From Bacillus norwichensis (GTDB lineage Bacteria; Bacillota; Bacilli; Bacillales; Bacillaceae_C), in contig NZ_JACSPV010000007.1 in the NCBI RefSeq assembly GCF_014836955.1, forward strand, positions 1 through 64,000: DNA of 64,000 nt. The letters are read 5' to 3'. The position numbers and the translations under genes are program-made. A model generated the notes under the pieces. That model did not search any database. It saw nothing but the letters and a program-made list of their open reading frames with translations, and was not told the origin of the DNA. Positions 33,925 to 44,502 of this stretch are shown in pieces (within the stretch, counting starts at the first letter, position 1; each line of letters begins with the position of its first letter).

Positions 33925-36810
33925 TTACTTAGCAATGGCTTTTTCTTTCATTTCTTGGGAGGTGATTAGACGTTTCATGCGTGCTCTATCCCTTTCTAAA
34001 ATCGGCTGCAAATATTGGCCTGTGTGGGATTCAGGGGAACTTGCAATTTTTTCAGGCGTTCCGGTAGCAACAATTGTTCCACCCTTATCGCCGCCTTCCG
34101 GCCCGAGATCAATGATATAATCGGTTGTCTTAATCACATCCAGATTATGCTCAATGACGAGAACCGTGTTTCCATTATCAACAAGCCGCTGTAAAACGTT
34201 TAATAGCCTTGCTATATCATCAGCATGAAGTCCTGTTGTCGGTTCATCCAAAATGTAAATGGAGCGGCCATTTGAACGCCTGTGAAGCTCAGATGCTAGC
34301 TTCACTCTCTGCGCTTCTCCACCAGACAGTGTCGTTGCCGGTTGACCCAGCTTCATGTAGCCGAGCCCTACATCAGCAATTGTCTGCAGCTTCCGTTTGA
34401 TTTTCGGAATGTTTTCGAAAAACTCCAATCCAGCCTCAATCGTCATGTCCAGAACATCTGCAATATTTTTACCTTTATATTTTACTTCCAGTGTTTCCCG
34501 ATTATACCTTTTACCATGGCACACCTCACACGGGACATACACATCAGGTAAAAAGTGCATCTCAATCTTGATAATACCGTCCCCACGACATGCCTCGCAT
34601 CTTCCACCCTTGACATTAAAACTGAAGCGGCCTTTTTTATAACCTCTTACTTTAGCCTCATTAGTAGAAGCGAACACATCGCGGACATCGTCAAATACAC
34701 CAGTATACGTAGCTGGGTTGGAACGCGGAGTCCGTCCGATCGGTGACTGGTCAATATCAATCACTTTTTCCAAGTGATCTATTCCCTTAATTTCTTTATG
34801 AGCTCCGGGTTTGGCTTTTGCTTTATGAAGCTTCATCGCAAGAGATTTGTGTAATATTTCATTGATCAATGTACTTTTCCCAGAACCGGAAACTCCCGTA
34901 ACAGCAACGAATACGCCAAGTGGAATCTTTACATTCACATTTTTTAAATTGTTTTCCTTTGCTCCCTTTATTTCAATGAAGCGGCCGTCAGAAGTACGAC
35001 GCTCAAATGGTAGCTGAATGAACTTTTCTCCGGATAAGTATTGTCCTGTCAATGAATCCGGCTGTTTCATCACCTCATTCGGCGTACCGATGGCCACTAC
35101 TTCCCCACCATGTACACCTGCTCCAGGCCCAATGTCGATCAAATAATCTGCAGCCAGTATCGTATCCTCGTCATGCTCAACCACAATCAACGTATTACCG
35201 ATATCTCGCATATTTTTCAACGTATCAATCAACCGGTCGTTATCCCGTTGGTGAAGACCAATGGATGGTTCATCAAGTACATACAATACACCAGTCAAGC
35301 GGGAACCGATCTGCGTAGCCAGCCTGATCCGCTGTGCTTCTCCTCCGGAAAGCGTACCTGCCGCCCTGCTCAACGTTAGATAATCAAGGCCAACATTGAC
35401 AAGAAAGCTCAGCCGCTCATCAATCTCTTTCAGAATCATATGCGCAATCTGCATCTCTTTTTCAGACAAGTGAATGGTCTGGAAAAATTTCGAGGCATCC
35501 TGGATAGATAGCTCCGTCACTTGTCCGATATGCTTGTCTTCGATTTTAACCGCGAGACTTTCTTCCTTCAGCCTGTAACCCTTACAACGTGGACAAGACT
35601 GATCCGCCATATATTTTTCCATCTGTTCTCTAATATAATCGGAGCTTGTTTCATGATAACGGCGCTCTACATTCTTGAATACACCTTCAAATCTGATGTT
35701 GCTTTCCCGAACCTGACCAAAATCATTTTTATAGCGAAAGTGAATCAAATCGGTCCCAGAACCATATAAAATTTTATTTAACTGATCCTTCGGCAAATCC
35801 TTCACAGGAACATCCATGTCAATTCCATAATGTTTGCACACTGTTTTTAAAAGCTGCGGATAATACTGTGAACTGACGGGAATCCAGGGAACGATCGCCC
35901 CTTCGTTCAATGTCAAAGAAGCATCTGGAATGACGAGGTCCTTATCGACTTCAAGCTTCGATCCAAGACCATCACATTCCGGGCATGCTCCAAATGGGCT
36001 GTTGAATGAAAACATACGCGGTTCCAATTTATCAATGGAAAATCCGCATTCCGGACATGCGTGGTGTTCGCTGAACAGCAGTTCCTCTTCTCCGATCACA
36101 TCAATCATGACTTTTCCGTCGCCTAGGCCGAGCGCGGTTTCAAGAGAATCTGCCAAACGCGCTTCTATCTCTTCTTTAATCACAATCCTGTCAACAACAA
36201 CCTCAATCGAATGTTTCTTATTTTTTTCAAGTTGAATGTCTTCAGTAATATCCAGAATCTCACCGTCTACTCGCACACGAACAAAGCCCTGCTTTTTTAT
36301 GTCCTCAATCACCTTGACATGGGCACCTTTTCTTCCAGAGATAATAGGAGCAAGCACCTGAATTCTTGTCTTTTCAGGATAGTCCATAATCCGATCAACC
36401 ATTTGTTCAATTGTCTGGGATGTGATTTCAATTCCATGAACAGGACAAATTGGCCGGCCCACCCGAGCAAACAACAAGCGAAGATAGTCATAAATTTCCG
36501 TCACCGTTCCAACAGTTGAACGCGGATTTTTGCTTGTTGTTTTTTGGTCGATTGAAATAGCCGGTGACAGCCCTTCAATAGCATCAACGTCCGGTTTGTC
36601 CATCTGTCCCAAGAATTGTCTTGCGTAAGCGGACAACGACTCAACATAGCGCCGCTGTCCTTCCGCATAAATGGTATCAAACGCTAACGAGGATTTTCCG
36701 GAACCAGAAAGCCCTGTAACCACGACGAGCTGGTCCCTTGGAATCGTTACATCGATATCTTTTAAGTTATGGGCACGTGCACCTTTAACAATAATTTTTT
36801 CTAGTGCCAT
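33925..36810 (-). CDS. uvrA: Excinuclease ABC subunit A
   Basis: 961-residue damage-sensing ATPase of nucleotide excision repair. Two ABC modules: [14 protein letters not shown] near the N-terminus and [13 protein letters not shown] near residue 640, each with an LSGGEAQR signature. Zinc modules are visible as CPECGF...CPEC and CEACRGDG...CEVC. Length agrees with B. subtilis UvrA. It begins 7 bases after uvrB, in the same SOS operon. Confidence 0.98.
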   Translation of the reverse strand: MALEKIIVKGARAHNLKDIDVTIPRDQLVVVTGLSGSGKSSLAFDTIYAEGQRRYVESLSAYARQFLGQMDKPDVDAIEGLSPAISIDQKTTSKNPRSTVGTVTEIYDYLRLLFARVGRPICPVHGIEITSQTIEQMVDRIMDYPEKTRIQVLAPIISGRKGAHVKVIEDIKKQGFVRVRVDGEILDITEDIQLEKNKKHSIEVVVDRIVIKEEIEARLADSLETALGLGDGKVMIDVIGEEELLFSEHHACPECGFSIDKLEPRMFSFNSPFGACPECDGLGSKLEVDKDLVIPDASLTLNEGAIVPWIPVSSQYYPQLLKTVCKHYGIDMDVPVKDLPKDQLNKILYGSGTDLIHFRYKNDFGQVRESNIRFEGVFKNVERRYHETSSDYIREQMEKYMADQSCPRCKGYRLKEESLAVKIEDKHIGQVTELSIQDASKFFQTIHLSEKEMQIAHMILKEIDERLSFLVNVGLDYLTLSRAAGTLSGGEAQRIRLATQIGSRLTGVLYVLDEPSIGLHQRDNDRLIDTLKNMRDIGNTLIVVEHDEDTILAADYLIDIGPGAGVHGGEVVAIGTPNEVMKQPDSLTGQYLSGEKFIQLPFERRTSDGRFIEIKGAKENNLKNVNVKIPLGVFVAVTGVSGSGKSTLINEILHKSLAMKLHKAKAKPGAHKEIKGIDHLEKVIDIDQSPIGRTPRSNPATYTGVFDDVRDVFASTNEAKVRGYKKGRFSFNVKGGRCEACRGDGIIKIEMHFLPDVYVPCEVCHGKRYNRETLEVKYKGKNIADVLDMTIEAGLEFFENIPKIKRKLQTIADVGLGYMKLGQPATTLSGGEAQRVKLASELHRRSNGRSIYILDEPTTGLHADDIARLLNVLQRLVDNGNTVLVIEHNLDVIKTTDYIIDLGPEGGDKGGTIVATGTPEKIASSPESHTGQYLQPILERDRARMKRLITSQEMKEKAIAK

Positions 36811-36817
36811 CGCTGTT

Positions 36818-38794
36818 TCATCCTTCCGCTTTCAACTCCAAAATGGCATCGCGCAGCTGAGCCGCCCTTTCAAAATCAAGCGATTTTGCCGCTTCTTTCA
36901 TTTCTTTCTCCATTGAAGTGATTAGCTTGTCTTTTTCCTTTTTGGTTAATTTCTTTGTATTTTCATATGTGTATTCTTCAGTCTCTTCCGCGGCGGTTGT
37001 TGCTCGAATAACATCGCGGACATCTTTCTGGATCGTGGTTGGTGTAATACCATGCTTCTGGTTATATTCTTCCTGTATAGCACGTCTCCGCTTCGTTTCT
37101 TTAATCGCTTGATCCATAGAATCAGTGATTTTATCTGCGTACATAATCACATGTCCGTTTGCGTTTCTCGCTGCCCGCCCAATTGTCTGGATAAGCGAAC
37201 GCTCGGAACGAAGGAAACCTTCTTTATCCGCATCGAGAATGGCCACTAAAGAGACTTCCGGTATATCCAACCCTTCACGCAGAAGGTTAATTCCGATCAA
37301 AACGTCATATTTTCCGAGTCTTAAATCGCGGATAATTTCTATCCGTTCCAACGTTTTAATTTCAGAATGCAGATACTGCACTTTTACCCCAACGTCCTTT
37401 AAATAGTCCGTTAAATCCTCCGACATTTTTTTCGTAAGTGTCGTCACCAGAACCCGTTCGTTTCTTTCAACCCGTTCATTAATTTCCCCAAGCAAGTCAT
37501 CGATTTGCCCTTCGATAGAACGAATATCAATTGTTGGATCAAGCAGTCCCGTCGGACGGATAATCTGCTCAACCATTTCTGGAGTTTTTTCCAATTCATA
37601 TGGTCCGGGTGTTGCAGATACAAAGACGATCTGGTTAATATGCTTCTCAAATTCTTCGAACATGAGAGGACGGTTATCAAGTGCAGACGGCAGTCGAAAA
37701 CCATGATCGACTAATACTTGCTTCCGTGCTTGGTCGCCATTGTACATTCCACGGATTTGTGGAAGCGTAACGTGTGATTCATCAACAACAATTTGAAAAT
37801 CATTTGGAAAATAGTCTAGCAACGTGAAAGGAGTCGCCCCTGCCGGCCTTAAAGTCAAATGACGGGAGTAGTTTTCAATCCCTGAACAAAATCCCATTTC
37901 CCTCATCATTTCCAAGTCGTATCTTGTTCGCTGTTCGAGTCGTTGCGCTTCTAGTAATTTTTCTTCTGCCCTCAGTTGGGTTAGCCGTTCTTCCAGTTCA
38001 AGTTCAATATTCTGAATGGCAACCCTTAGCTTTTCCTCACCGGTTACATAGTGGGAAGCAGGGAAAATGGCCGCGTGCTCTCGGTCGCCAACAATTTCTC
38101 CAGTCAAAGCATCCACTACACGAATTCGTTCAATTTCATCACCGAAAAATTCAACTCGGATACACTGTTCCTCGCGAGCAATAGGAAAAATCTCTACGAC
38201 ATCCCCACGCACACGGAACGTTCCATTCGTAAATTCGATGTCGTTTCGGGCATATTGAAGATCAACGAGTCGGCGCAAAAGCTGGTTCCTCTCGATTTCC
38301 ATCCCTGTCCGAAGCGACAGGACGTGATCCCGGTACTCTTCCGGGGAACCGAGCCCATAAATGCAGGATACACTGGCAATAATAATGACATCATTCCGTT
38401 CAAACAAAGAAGAAGTTGCCGAGTGCCTGAGCCTATTGATTTCATCGTTTACACTGGAATCTTTTTCAATGAACGTATCTGTCTGCGGAACATATGCTTC
38501 AGGTTGATAATAGTCATAGAAACTAACAAAGTACTCAACTGCATTGTTCGGAAAAAACTCCTTGAATTCGCTGTACAACTGCCCTGCTAACGTTTTATTA
38601 TGGGCAATAACAAGAGTCGGCTTGTTCATTTCCCTTATCATATTTGAGACAGTGAACGTCTTTCCCGTGCCCGTCGCCCCCAAAAGCGTCTGATATTTTT
38701 TTCCTGAACTGAATCCTTCGACCAGACGTTCAATCGCCCTTGGCTGGTCACCAGCAGGCTTGTATTTCGATACTACTTCAAACTGGTTTTTCAC
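36818..38794 (-). CDS. uvrB: Excinuclease ABC subunit B
   Basis: 658-residue damage-verification helicase. I start at GTG 38794 ([20 protein letters not shown]), behind GGGAGGG; the longer TTG frame lacks a site. Walker [11 protein letters not shown], beta-hairpin region [20 protein letters not shown], helicase motif [12 protein letters not shown] and a C-terminal UVR domain that contacts UvrC. A LexA box lies upstream. Confidence 0.98.
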   Translation of the reverse strand: MKNQFEVVSKYKPAGDQPRAIERLVEGFSSGKKYQTLLGATGTGKTFTVSNMIREMNKPTLVIAHNKTLAGQLYSEFKEFFPNNAVEYFVSFYDYYQPEAYVPQTDTFIEKDSSVNDEINRLRHSATSSLFERNDVIIIASVSCIYGLGSPEEYRDHVLSLRTGMEIERNQLLRRLVDLQYARNDIEFTNGTFRVRGDVVEIFPIAREEQCIRVEFFGDEIERIRVVDALTGEIVGDREHAAIFPASHYVTGEEKLRVAIQNIELELEERLTQLRAEEKLLEAQRLEQRTRYDLEMMREMGFCSGIENYSRHLTLRPAGATPFTLLDYFPNDFQIVVDESHVTLPQIRGMYNGDQARKQVLVDHGFRLPSALDNRPLMFEEFEKHINQIVFVSATPGPYELEKTPEMVEQIIRPTGLLDPTIDIRSIEGQIDDLLGEINERVERNERVLVTTLTKKMSEDLTDYLKDVGVKVQYLHSEIKTLERIEIIRDLRLGKYDVLIGINLLREGLDIPEVSLVAILDADKEGFLRSERSLIQTIGRAARNANGHVIMYADKITDSMDQAIKETKRRRAIQEEYNQKHGITPTTIQKDVRDVIRATTAAEETEEYTYENTKKLTKKEKDKLITSMEKEMKEAAKSLDFERAAQLRDAILELKAEG

Positions 38795-38906
38795 GCCGGC
38801 ACCCTCCCGTTTTTCTTTCAATATCTATAAACTCTGCAGTATTTTCACTTAAAATAATCAATATAGTCATTTTACCACAAACGGTCCTTTCATAACCAGA
38901 AATATG

Positions 38907-38920
38907 CGAACGTACTTTCG
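38907..38920 (-). promoter_or_regulatory. LexA (DinR) box upstream of uvrB
   Basis: CGAAC-GTAC-TTTCG differs from the Bacillus SOS consensus CGAAC-N4-GTTCG at one position. A weak leftward promoter (TTGAGT 38949-38944, TACAAT 38928-38923, 15-base spacing) lies next to it, so the box would block initiation until DNA damage. The rest of 38822-39124 holds nothing else I can support. Confidence 0.7.
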
Positions 38921-39124
38921 ACATTGTATAAAATCATAGAGTTACTCAACTGGATTTTTATCAATGGTTGGCGGCCTGATTTAATGCTCTTTCGTCAAAT
39001 CCCGGTTGTGATTACAACAATAATACAAAATATGGTATGTTCAAATACACCTTCTTACCATTCACTCCTTAGCTATAGAAAATATGAAACAAATTCAATT
39101 TTTTCCAAAATTTGAGTCATAAAA

Positions 39125-39156
39125 TAGACCGGTCGGACTTTAATCCAACCGGTCTA
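39125..39156 (-). terminator. Terminator of the amino-acid permease
   Basis: Read leftward: TAGACCGGT...ACCGGTCTA with inner GGA/TCC pairing, followed by TTTTAT. Confidence 0.7.
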
Positions 39157-39284
39157 ATTGTAGAAAAAGCATATATATATTTCCTGACATCTATGTTCTC
39201 ACAGCTTCTGCATAGGCCAATAACAGAATCTGCAAAACTAGATTTGTTTTACTTTATCTATTGAATTTGTATTACTTTTTTCCG

Positions 39285-40649
39285 TCACGCTTGTTCTGTA
39301 CCCTTTATTCTTATAACCCGGATTTTATATATAATAAACAAAAGAATAAACCAAACCGGGGTAACAAACAAAGCAACACGTGTGTCTTCCCCGAGTGCAA
39401 GCACTACCAAAATAAATCCGAAGAAAGCAAGGATTAAGTAATTGGCAAATGGGAACAGTGGCATCTTAAACTTACTCGCTTTAGCTAAATCAGGCCTTGT
39501 TTTACGATATTTTAGATGAGCAAGGACGGTTATTCCCCAAATAAAAATAAAACAAAAAGTAGAAACACTCGTGATTAGAGTAAATACACCTTCCGGCATG
39601 ACATAGTTCAAAGCGACAACTACCAGTACAGCACCAGTTGAAAAGAACAAAGCATTAGAAGGTACTTTATGGGTTGTTAGTCTTTTAAACTTTTGAGGCG
39701 CCTGTTGATTTTTTGCTAGTGAATAGACCATTCGGCTTGTACTAAAAATGGCACTGTTACAAGCCGATGCAGCTGATGTCAGAACAACAAAATTGACAAT
39801 ACCTGCAGCTGCTACAATACCAACTGCTGCGAATACTTGGACAAATGGACTTTCTGTCGGTTTAACGGACGTCCACGGATATATGCTCATAATCACCAGC
39901 AATGCACCGATGTAGAAAATGATGATCCGTATAGGAATATTATTGATCGCTCTCGGGATAACCTTTTCTGGGTCTTCTGTTTCACCAGCAGTGAGTCCTA
40001 CAAGTTCGATACCTGCAAACGCAAACATAACCATTTGGAATGAAAGGAAAAAACCGGTCATGCCATTCGGAAACATGCCGCCATGACTCCATAGATTGGT
40101 GAAACTTGATGGACCTGCGTCTGTGGAAAAGCCCTTCAAAATCATAAAAATACCAACCACGATTAATAATAAAATGGCAATGACTTTAATTAATGCAAAC
40201 CAAAATTCCAATTCCCCGAAAAGTTTTACAGTGGCTAGATTCATCAATAACAACAAAACCAGTGCTATGAGACCAGGTATCCACTGGGGCACACTCGGGA
40301 ACCAATATTGTATATAAATCCCAACAGCTGTCAAATCAGCCATTGCAATAGTAACCCAGCTGAACCAGTATGTCCATCCAGTGATAAAGGCTGCCAAATC
40401 ACCAAAATAGTCTTGTACGAAGTCAACAAAAGAATGATAGTTTAAATTGCTTAAAAGAATCTCTCCAAGTGAACGCATAATTAAAAAGCAAATAGTGCCT
40501 GTAATGAGATAAGCAAATAAAATAGACGGCCCTGCCAGATGAATCGATTTCCCCGCTCCAAGAAACAAACCCGTTCCAATTGCCCCACCTATGGCAATTA
40601 ATTGTACGTGCCTGTTCTTTAAACCTCTTGATAGATTTTCTTGCTGCAT
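39285..40649 (-). CDS. Amino-acid permease, APC/AAT family
   Basis: A 454-residue transporter with 12 predicted membrane helices. The start, LSRGLKNRHVQLIAIGGAIG then TGLFLGAGKSI, and LNYHSFVDFVQDYFGDLAAF are typical of the AapA/YbxG-like group (D-alanine, glycine, serine or related amino acids) in Bacillus. Ribosome binding site AGAGGTC is modest. Monocistronic, with its own terminator. Substrate is inferred by resemblance only. Confidence 0.85.
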   Translation of the reverse strand: MQQENLSRGLKNRHVQLIAIGGAIGTGLFLGAGKSIHLAGPSILFAYLITGTICFLIMRSLGEILLSNLNYHSFVDFVQDYFGDLAAFITGWTYWFSWVTIAMADLTAVGIYIQYWFPSVPQWIPGLIALVLLLLMNLATVKLFGELEFWFALIKVIAILLLIVVGIFMILKGFSTDAGPSSFTNLWSHGGMFPNGMTGFFLSFQMVMFAFAGIELVGLTAGETEDPEKVIPRAINNIPIRIIIFYIGALLVIMSIYPWTSVKPTESPFVQVFAAVGIVAAAGIVNFVVLTSAASACNSAIFSTSRMVYSLAKNQQAPQKFKRLTTHKVPSNALFFSTGAVLVVVALNYVMPEGVFTLITSVSTFCFIFIWGITVLAHLKYRKTRPDLAKASKFKMPLFPFANYLILAFFGFILVVLALGEDTRVALFVTPVWFILLFIIYKIRVIRIKGTEQA

Positions 40650-40992
40650 GTAAATGACCTCTCTAACTATTTAGGATTTGTGAAATTGTTTCACCTAAAA
40701 ATAACCATTTCATTCTACCCCTCTTTTTAGGAAGCGATTACATTATATCAACAAAATTTTTATCATTTGTTTTCCTTTAATCAAACCTAAAAAAAGCCTT
40801 TAAATTTTACTTTAGTTCTTAGCCTCCCTTTTTGTTACTTTACCATAAAAACAGCGAAATTAGGTGTAAGGTGTAATTTCACTTCAAGTTTTTTTCTTTT
40901 CATTTAGTCAATTTTCTGCTGCTTTTTTTCCGATTGGTATTTACTGGTACTATATTACTATAAATTATAAAGGCTGTCGAGAATTCCTAAAC
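40650..40992. other. Gene-free stretch upstream of the permease
   Basis: No gene, T-box or riboswitch recognised. It contains the short tandem GGTGTAAGGTGTAA near 40865 and A+T-rich sequence that presumably includes the permease promoter. Confidence 0.4.
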
Positions 40993-41009
40993 AAGGGGTC
41001 TGACCCCTT
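40993..41009. repeat. Short palindrome AAGGGGTCTGACCCCTT
   Basis: A 17-base perfect palindrome around a single T sits at the stop codon of the frameshifted membrane-protein gene. It could act as a weak bidirectional terminator or a REP-like word. Confidence 0.4.
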
Positions 41010-41888
41010 CATTCATAACTTTTTGCCTGCACCCAAAATTCGATGAACAATTGCAATGCAATGGCAACTAAAAATACAACAATGGCGTATATGATTCCAA
41101 GTTTAAATCCTACAAGGATGACCATGGCAATGGCAAGAATGCATAAAGCTCCTGATAAAAGTCCACCTTGGGCCACTCGCTTTGGGATCCTTCTTCGCAT
41201 AGCGCTCCATCAAAACTTTTTGTTCTTCAATAACCCATGGCTTGTGGCGGCTCTTTTCGGTAAGCATTAGGAAAGCCAATATCCCAGCTCCCGGAATGAC
41301 AAATGGGAGCAATGTTCCAAGTACAGCATGAAGGCCCATATTATCCATAAAATATAAAGATGCTGCTGTTATCAACCCAAATAGGATTCCACCTGCAACA
41401 ATAGCATAAATGAGGGCGCGGACCCAAAGCATCGGATAGTCACTGGCCGTCTCTTGAGTTAAACCGAGAAAGACAAAAGCAGCTCCCGAAACTACAACAA
41501 ATGGAAGAGAGGAAGAAATTCCCTGCGAGATCACATCCGTTGAAAAATACGCGATGAATCCGACTGTCAGTCCAAACAAAAATAAAATTCCTGCGATAAC
41601 GTATCCGACCGCATGTTTCAAACCTACCTCTACTTTATGCTGAAAATACATCTGTCCAATTACTTCATTCCGTTTTTGGCGGCTGATATCATCCGCCACC
41701 GCAGTAATATCGCCCAGCTCACCAATGGCCTTGGTAAACGCTGCTTCTTCATCCATTCCTTCATTTTCAAGCCCTTTGATCCGTTCAATTAAATTAGAAA
41801 TAATCTCTTCTTTGAAATCCTCCAATGCAGGTGTGTCCACGTATCCCTTGAATAAATCGTCCACATATCGCTTCACCTGTTTGCTCAT
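41009..41888 (-). pseudogene. HAAS/DUF1700-type membrane protein with a frameshift
   Basis: The upstream frame (ATG 41888, MSKQVKRYVDDLFKGYVDTP, good AGGAGGG site) encodes the helical N-terminal domain and about five membrane helices, then goes astray after ERYAKKDPK. The adjacent frame continues the expected protein from RVAQGGLLSGALCILAIAMV to FWVQAKSYE at 41009, adding two helices. One extra base near 41185 explains this (CCCAAAGCG in the first frame). Such proteins are usually paired with a PadR regulator, as here. Sequencing error, mutation or translational frameshifting at CCC-A are the options. Confidence 0.7.
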
Positions 41889-41889
41889 T

Positions 41890-42225
41890 TTATCCCTCCT
41901 CAAGCAATCTATTTAATATTTGCTGGGTAAACTCCCAATCCAGTTTGTTTTGATAATATTGCGTTTTTCCTTTATCCGTAATCCGATAATATTTGCGCCT
42001 TCCCCCTTGTGTCTCATCACCCCAATATGCAACAATCAACCCTTCCTTTTCCAATCTTCGATAACTGGAATAAAGCGTGGCTTCTTTCAATTCATATTGG
42101 TCATCCGTCTTTTCCAAAATCGTTTTATATATCTCATAACCATAACTGTCGCCTTTTTGTAAAATACTCAGCACAATCGTATCCGTATGCCCCCGCAACA
42201 AATCAGACGATAATTTCCCTTTCAC
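41890..42225 (-). CDS. PadR-family transcriptional regulator
   Basis: 111 residues from GTG 42225 (VKGKLSSDLLRGHTDTIVLS), preceded by GAGGTGG. Winged-helix region includes SYGYEIYKTI, LKEATLYSSYRRLEKEGLI and GRRKYYRITDKGK, the PadR signature. The stop is one base before the ATG of the membrane protein, showing coupling; this pairing is common in Bacillus and Listeria for envelope or drug responses. Probably autoregulatory. Confidence 0.9.
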   Translation of the reverse strand: MKGKLSSDLLRGHTDTIVLSILQKGDSYGYEIYKTILEKTDDQYELKEATLYSSYRRLEKEGLIVAYWGDETQGGRRKYYRITDKGKTQYYQNKLDWEFTQQILNRLLEEG

Positions 42226-42386
42226 CTGCTCACCACCTCTTAGAACCACATCGGCCCAAAGTGTTATATTCATAATATTACTTTGTCTGTCATAATAATA
42301 TGCCAAGAACAATAAATTGCAAATACCTATTTCAAAAAAAATAAAACCTGTTGTATTCATTTCATCCAAATGAATACAACAGGTCT

Positions 42387-42629
42387 TTAGTCGGCAAGTC
42401 TCTTTTCCAACGCATATAGATCTTCTTCCAGCATTTGCATCCTTTGTTCCGCCACTTCTCTGGCGTCACGGATGCCTTCATTGTAAAAAATGGGTCCAAG
42501 CCTTTCTTTAATAAATTCAAAACAGATTTCCGCAGCAAATTCACCGATTTCCTCGCCGCGTTCTTTCAGAAAAAATTCTTGGATCTCCTGAATCATTTGT
42601 CTTTTTTTCTCTAATGAGAGCTTGGGCAT
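42387..42629 (-). CDS. DUF2164 protein
   Basis: 80 residues from ATG 42629 (MPKLSLEKKRQMIQEIQEFF). The pattern FLKERGEEIGEFAAEICFEF then LGPIFYNEGIRDA is the DUF2164 family. AAAGGTG precedes the ATG; longer frames overlap other genes. Soluble and helical; function unknown. Confidence 0.8.
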   Translation of the reverse strand: MPKLSLEKKRQMIQEIQEFFLKERGEEIGEFAAEICFEFIKERLGPIFYNEGIRDAREVAEQRMQMLEEDLYALEKRLAD

Positions 42630-42651
42630 TAGCACCTTTTGATCCCTTCCT

Positions 42652-42882
42652 TTATAAAAATATGAGCGGAATGGCGGAGATGACCGAAATGAACACAGGC
42701 AAAAATAACGTAAGGGCCATTCCTCTTTCAGTGAATTCAAATTCCGGAAGACGTGTCGAATCAAAGAGCCAGTTTCCCGCTCTTTCAACCCTCGATTTTC
42801 GCATGGGAAAATCAGGAACTTCCACATCAAATTCATCTAGCTTTTGAAACAGTTTTTCATCGCTTTTATTTTTCATCTCCAT
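42652..42882 (-). CDS. Small membrane protein after the ECF sigma gene
   Basis: 76 residues: acidic N-terminus (DEFDVEVPDFPMRKSRVE) and one C-terminal membrane helix (ALTLFLPVFISVISAIPLIF). It overlaps the end of the sigma gene by 17 bases, the arrangement of small YxlC-like anti-sigma partners in the SigY locus. Likely a membrane-bound regulator of the sigma factor; homology not proven. Confidence 0.6.
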   Translation of the reverse strand: MEMKNKSDEKLFQKLDEFDVEVPDFPMRKSRVERAGNWLFDSTRLPEFEFTERGMALTLFLPVFISVISAIPLIFL

Positions 42883-43384
42883 CCACCTCCAAAACTTCCT
42901 TCAATTTTTTCATGGCATGATGCAGCCTTGATTTAACCGTCCCGATCGGAATCCCCAAAATTTCTGCCGCTTCTTTTTGTGTCAGGTCATGATAGTAAGT
43001 CAGCAATACGACCGCCCTTTGAAGTTCAGGCAGTTGTTGCACTGCTTTCTGGACAGACAGCCTTTCTTCCATTGAAATTGCCGAAGTATTATCTGCTGCC
43101 ACAAATGGCAGCAACGACCAGAATTTTTTCCTTCTTTTCAATCTTGTAGCCATCGTGTTGTACGCAATTTGAAAAAGGTATGTTTTGAACTTTCCTTTTT
43201 CAGGCGAATATTGATGACCTTTAAGTAATTTTTCAAACGTATCCTGTACGACATCAATGCTCAGTTGTTGATCTCCTGTATATCTAAAAACGAATGTATA
43301 AAGCGGTTTCCTATACTTCTCATACAGCGTTTCAATTGTTTCTGAGCATCCGTTTTCCAAACGGATTTCCCTACTTAAACTCAT
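42866..43384 (-). CDS. ECF RNA polymerase sigma factor
   Basis: 172 residues from ATG 43384 (MSLSREIRLENG). Region 2 is at about 20-65 (YRKPLYTFVFRYTGD, SIDVVQDTFEKLLKG), region 4 at about 110-160 (LPELQRAVVLLTYYHDLTQK, ILGIPIGTVKSRLHHAMKKL). There is no other domain. Overlaps both neighbours (43371-43745 upstream and the 76-aa membrane gene downstream), so the three form a unit. Close to the SigY/SigV type; the signal is unknown. Confidence 0.88.
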   Translation of the reverse strand: MSLSREIRLENGCSETIETLYEKYRKPLYTFVFRYTGDQQLSIDVVQDTFEKLLKGHQYSPEKGKFKTYLFQIAYNTMATRLKRRKKFWSLLPFVAADNTSAISMEERLSVQKAVQQLPELQRAVVLLTYYHDLTQKEAAEILGIPIGTVKSRLHHAMKKLKEVLEVDGDEK

Positions 43385-43745
43385 TTGGCCACCGCTCTTT
43401 GATGCCTTTAAACACATAAATCAGCTTCGTGATCATCCAAAGAAACGTCACTAAACTGAATACCACTGTCTGATGAATGAAATATTGGATGATCGGACTG
43501 TTAATATTATCCCCTCTTAAAAGGAAAACGAGCAGACCGATTATATTTAAAAACGTATAAATAGCAGCAATCAACACAATTGAATCCCAGCGAGTCCAGT
43601 AAAAATAAAAATCTGTTTTCGTAAAATCAATTTTTCCCCATTTGTCCCGAACAACTTTCTTTTCCATTGAAGCGATGACCCCTGCAAAAACTGAGCCTAG
43701 CACCGCTACCACAATACTGCTGATTACCCAGCCTGTCACTGGCAT
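43371..43745 (-). CDS. Membrane protein of the ECF sigma cluster
   Basis: 124 residues from ATG 43745 (MPVTGWVISSIVVAVLGSVF), with AAGGGAAG upstream; the GTG three codons earlier is too close to the site. Three membrane helices (about 5-25, 55-75, 85-110). Its end overlaps the sigma gene start by 14 bases. Possibly part of signal sensing or an operon target; no family recognised. Confidence 0.65.
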   Translation of the reverse strand: MPVTGWVISSIVVAVLGSVFAGVIASMEKKVVRDKWGKIDFTKTDFYFYWTRWDSIVLIAAIYTFLNIIGLLVFLLRGDNINSPIIQYFIHQTVVFSLVTFLWMITKLIYVFKGIKERWPNEFK

Positions 43746-43809
43746 ACAGAACACTTCCCTTCTTGTCTCTCACAAACTATTACTAACAGCGAGACAAAAA
43801 GGTTCATTT

Positions 43810-44475
43810 TTAATCAAATGTTTTTTGTCGGGAGACAGAGATGGTCTGAATTAATTCCTCCAGCGCCATATCTGACATTGAATTCAAACGTAATCGATGC
43901 CCCTCAAACGCCAAGTGAGCCGTCACTCTATTCGGGACAACAACAACATTTAGGCCTGCAACCATTGCTGCCGTTAGACCATTTTTTGAATCCTCAAAAG
44001 CTAGCGTTCTCTCAGGAGCCACCTCCAAATCTTTAATGGCCGCTTCATATAGCTCGGGATCAGGCTTGATATTGACCACATCGTCCGCTGTTTTGATAAC
44101 TACAAAATAATCCTTTATTTCAAAGCGTTTCAAAAAACCCTCTACCCAGCTCCTGTTGGAGCTTGAAGCCAGACCGATTTTCAAGCCAAGCTTTTTTGCA
44201 GAGCTAAGATAATCTAAAACTCCGTCTCTCAGCTCTAAATTTTGTAATTGATTCGTATAAATTGCCTCTGCTTCTTTGATGACAGCTTCTTTTGTAAAAG
44301 AAACCTTGTTTTTCAGAAATTCTAATAGCACATCATCTGATGTACCAATACAAAGGGCAAATTCTTCTATCGTCAAATTATAATTTAGACGGCGGAAAAC
44401 TTGGTGAAATGCTTCAAACCAGACAGACTCGGTATCTACGATTAAACCATCAAAATCGAAAACAACTGCTTCCAT
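43810..44475 (-). CDS. HAD-superfamily hydrolase, YhcW-like
   Basis: 221 residues with HAD motifs: VVFDFDGLIVDTES (motif I), GLASSSNRSW (motif II), VNIKPDPELYEAA (motif III) and AFEDSKNGLTAA (motif IV), plus the alpha-helical cap typical of the beta-phosphoglucomutase/YhcW group. Substrate unknown, probably a small phosphate ester. Confidence 0.85.
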   Translation of the reverse strand: MEAVVFDFDGLIVDTESVWFEAFHQVFRRLNYNLTIEEFALCIGTSDDVLLEFLKNKVSFTKEAVIKEAEAIYTNQLQNLELRDGVLDYLSSAKKLGLKIGLASSSNRSWVEGFLKRFEIKDYFVVIKTADDVVNIKPDPELYEAAIKDLEVAPERTLAFEDSKNGLTAAMVAGLNVVVVPNRVTAHLAFEGHRLRLNSMSDMALEELIQTISVSRQKTFD

Positions 44476-44502
44476 CTCTTAATCTCCTCATTTTTAACGA
44501 CT

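Noticed and set aside
40650-41008. T-box or riboswitch before the amino-acid permease
   Set aside because: No T-box sequence or terminator/antiterminator pair could be found upstream of the start.
41175-41195. Programmed ribosomal frameshift in the membrane-protein gene
   Set aside because: CCC-A could slip, but there is no stop codon at the site, no upstream stimulatory sequence and no stem that would support it; mutation or read error is simpler.
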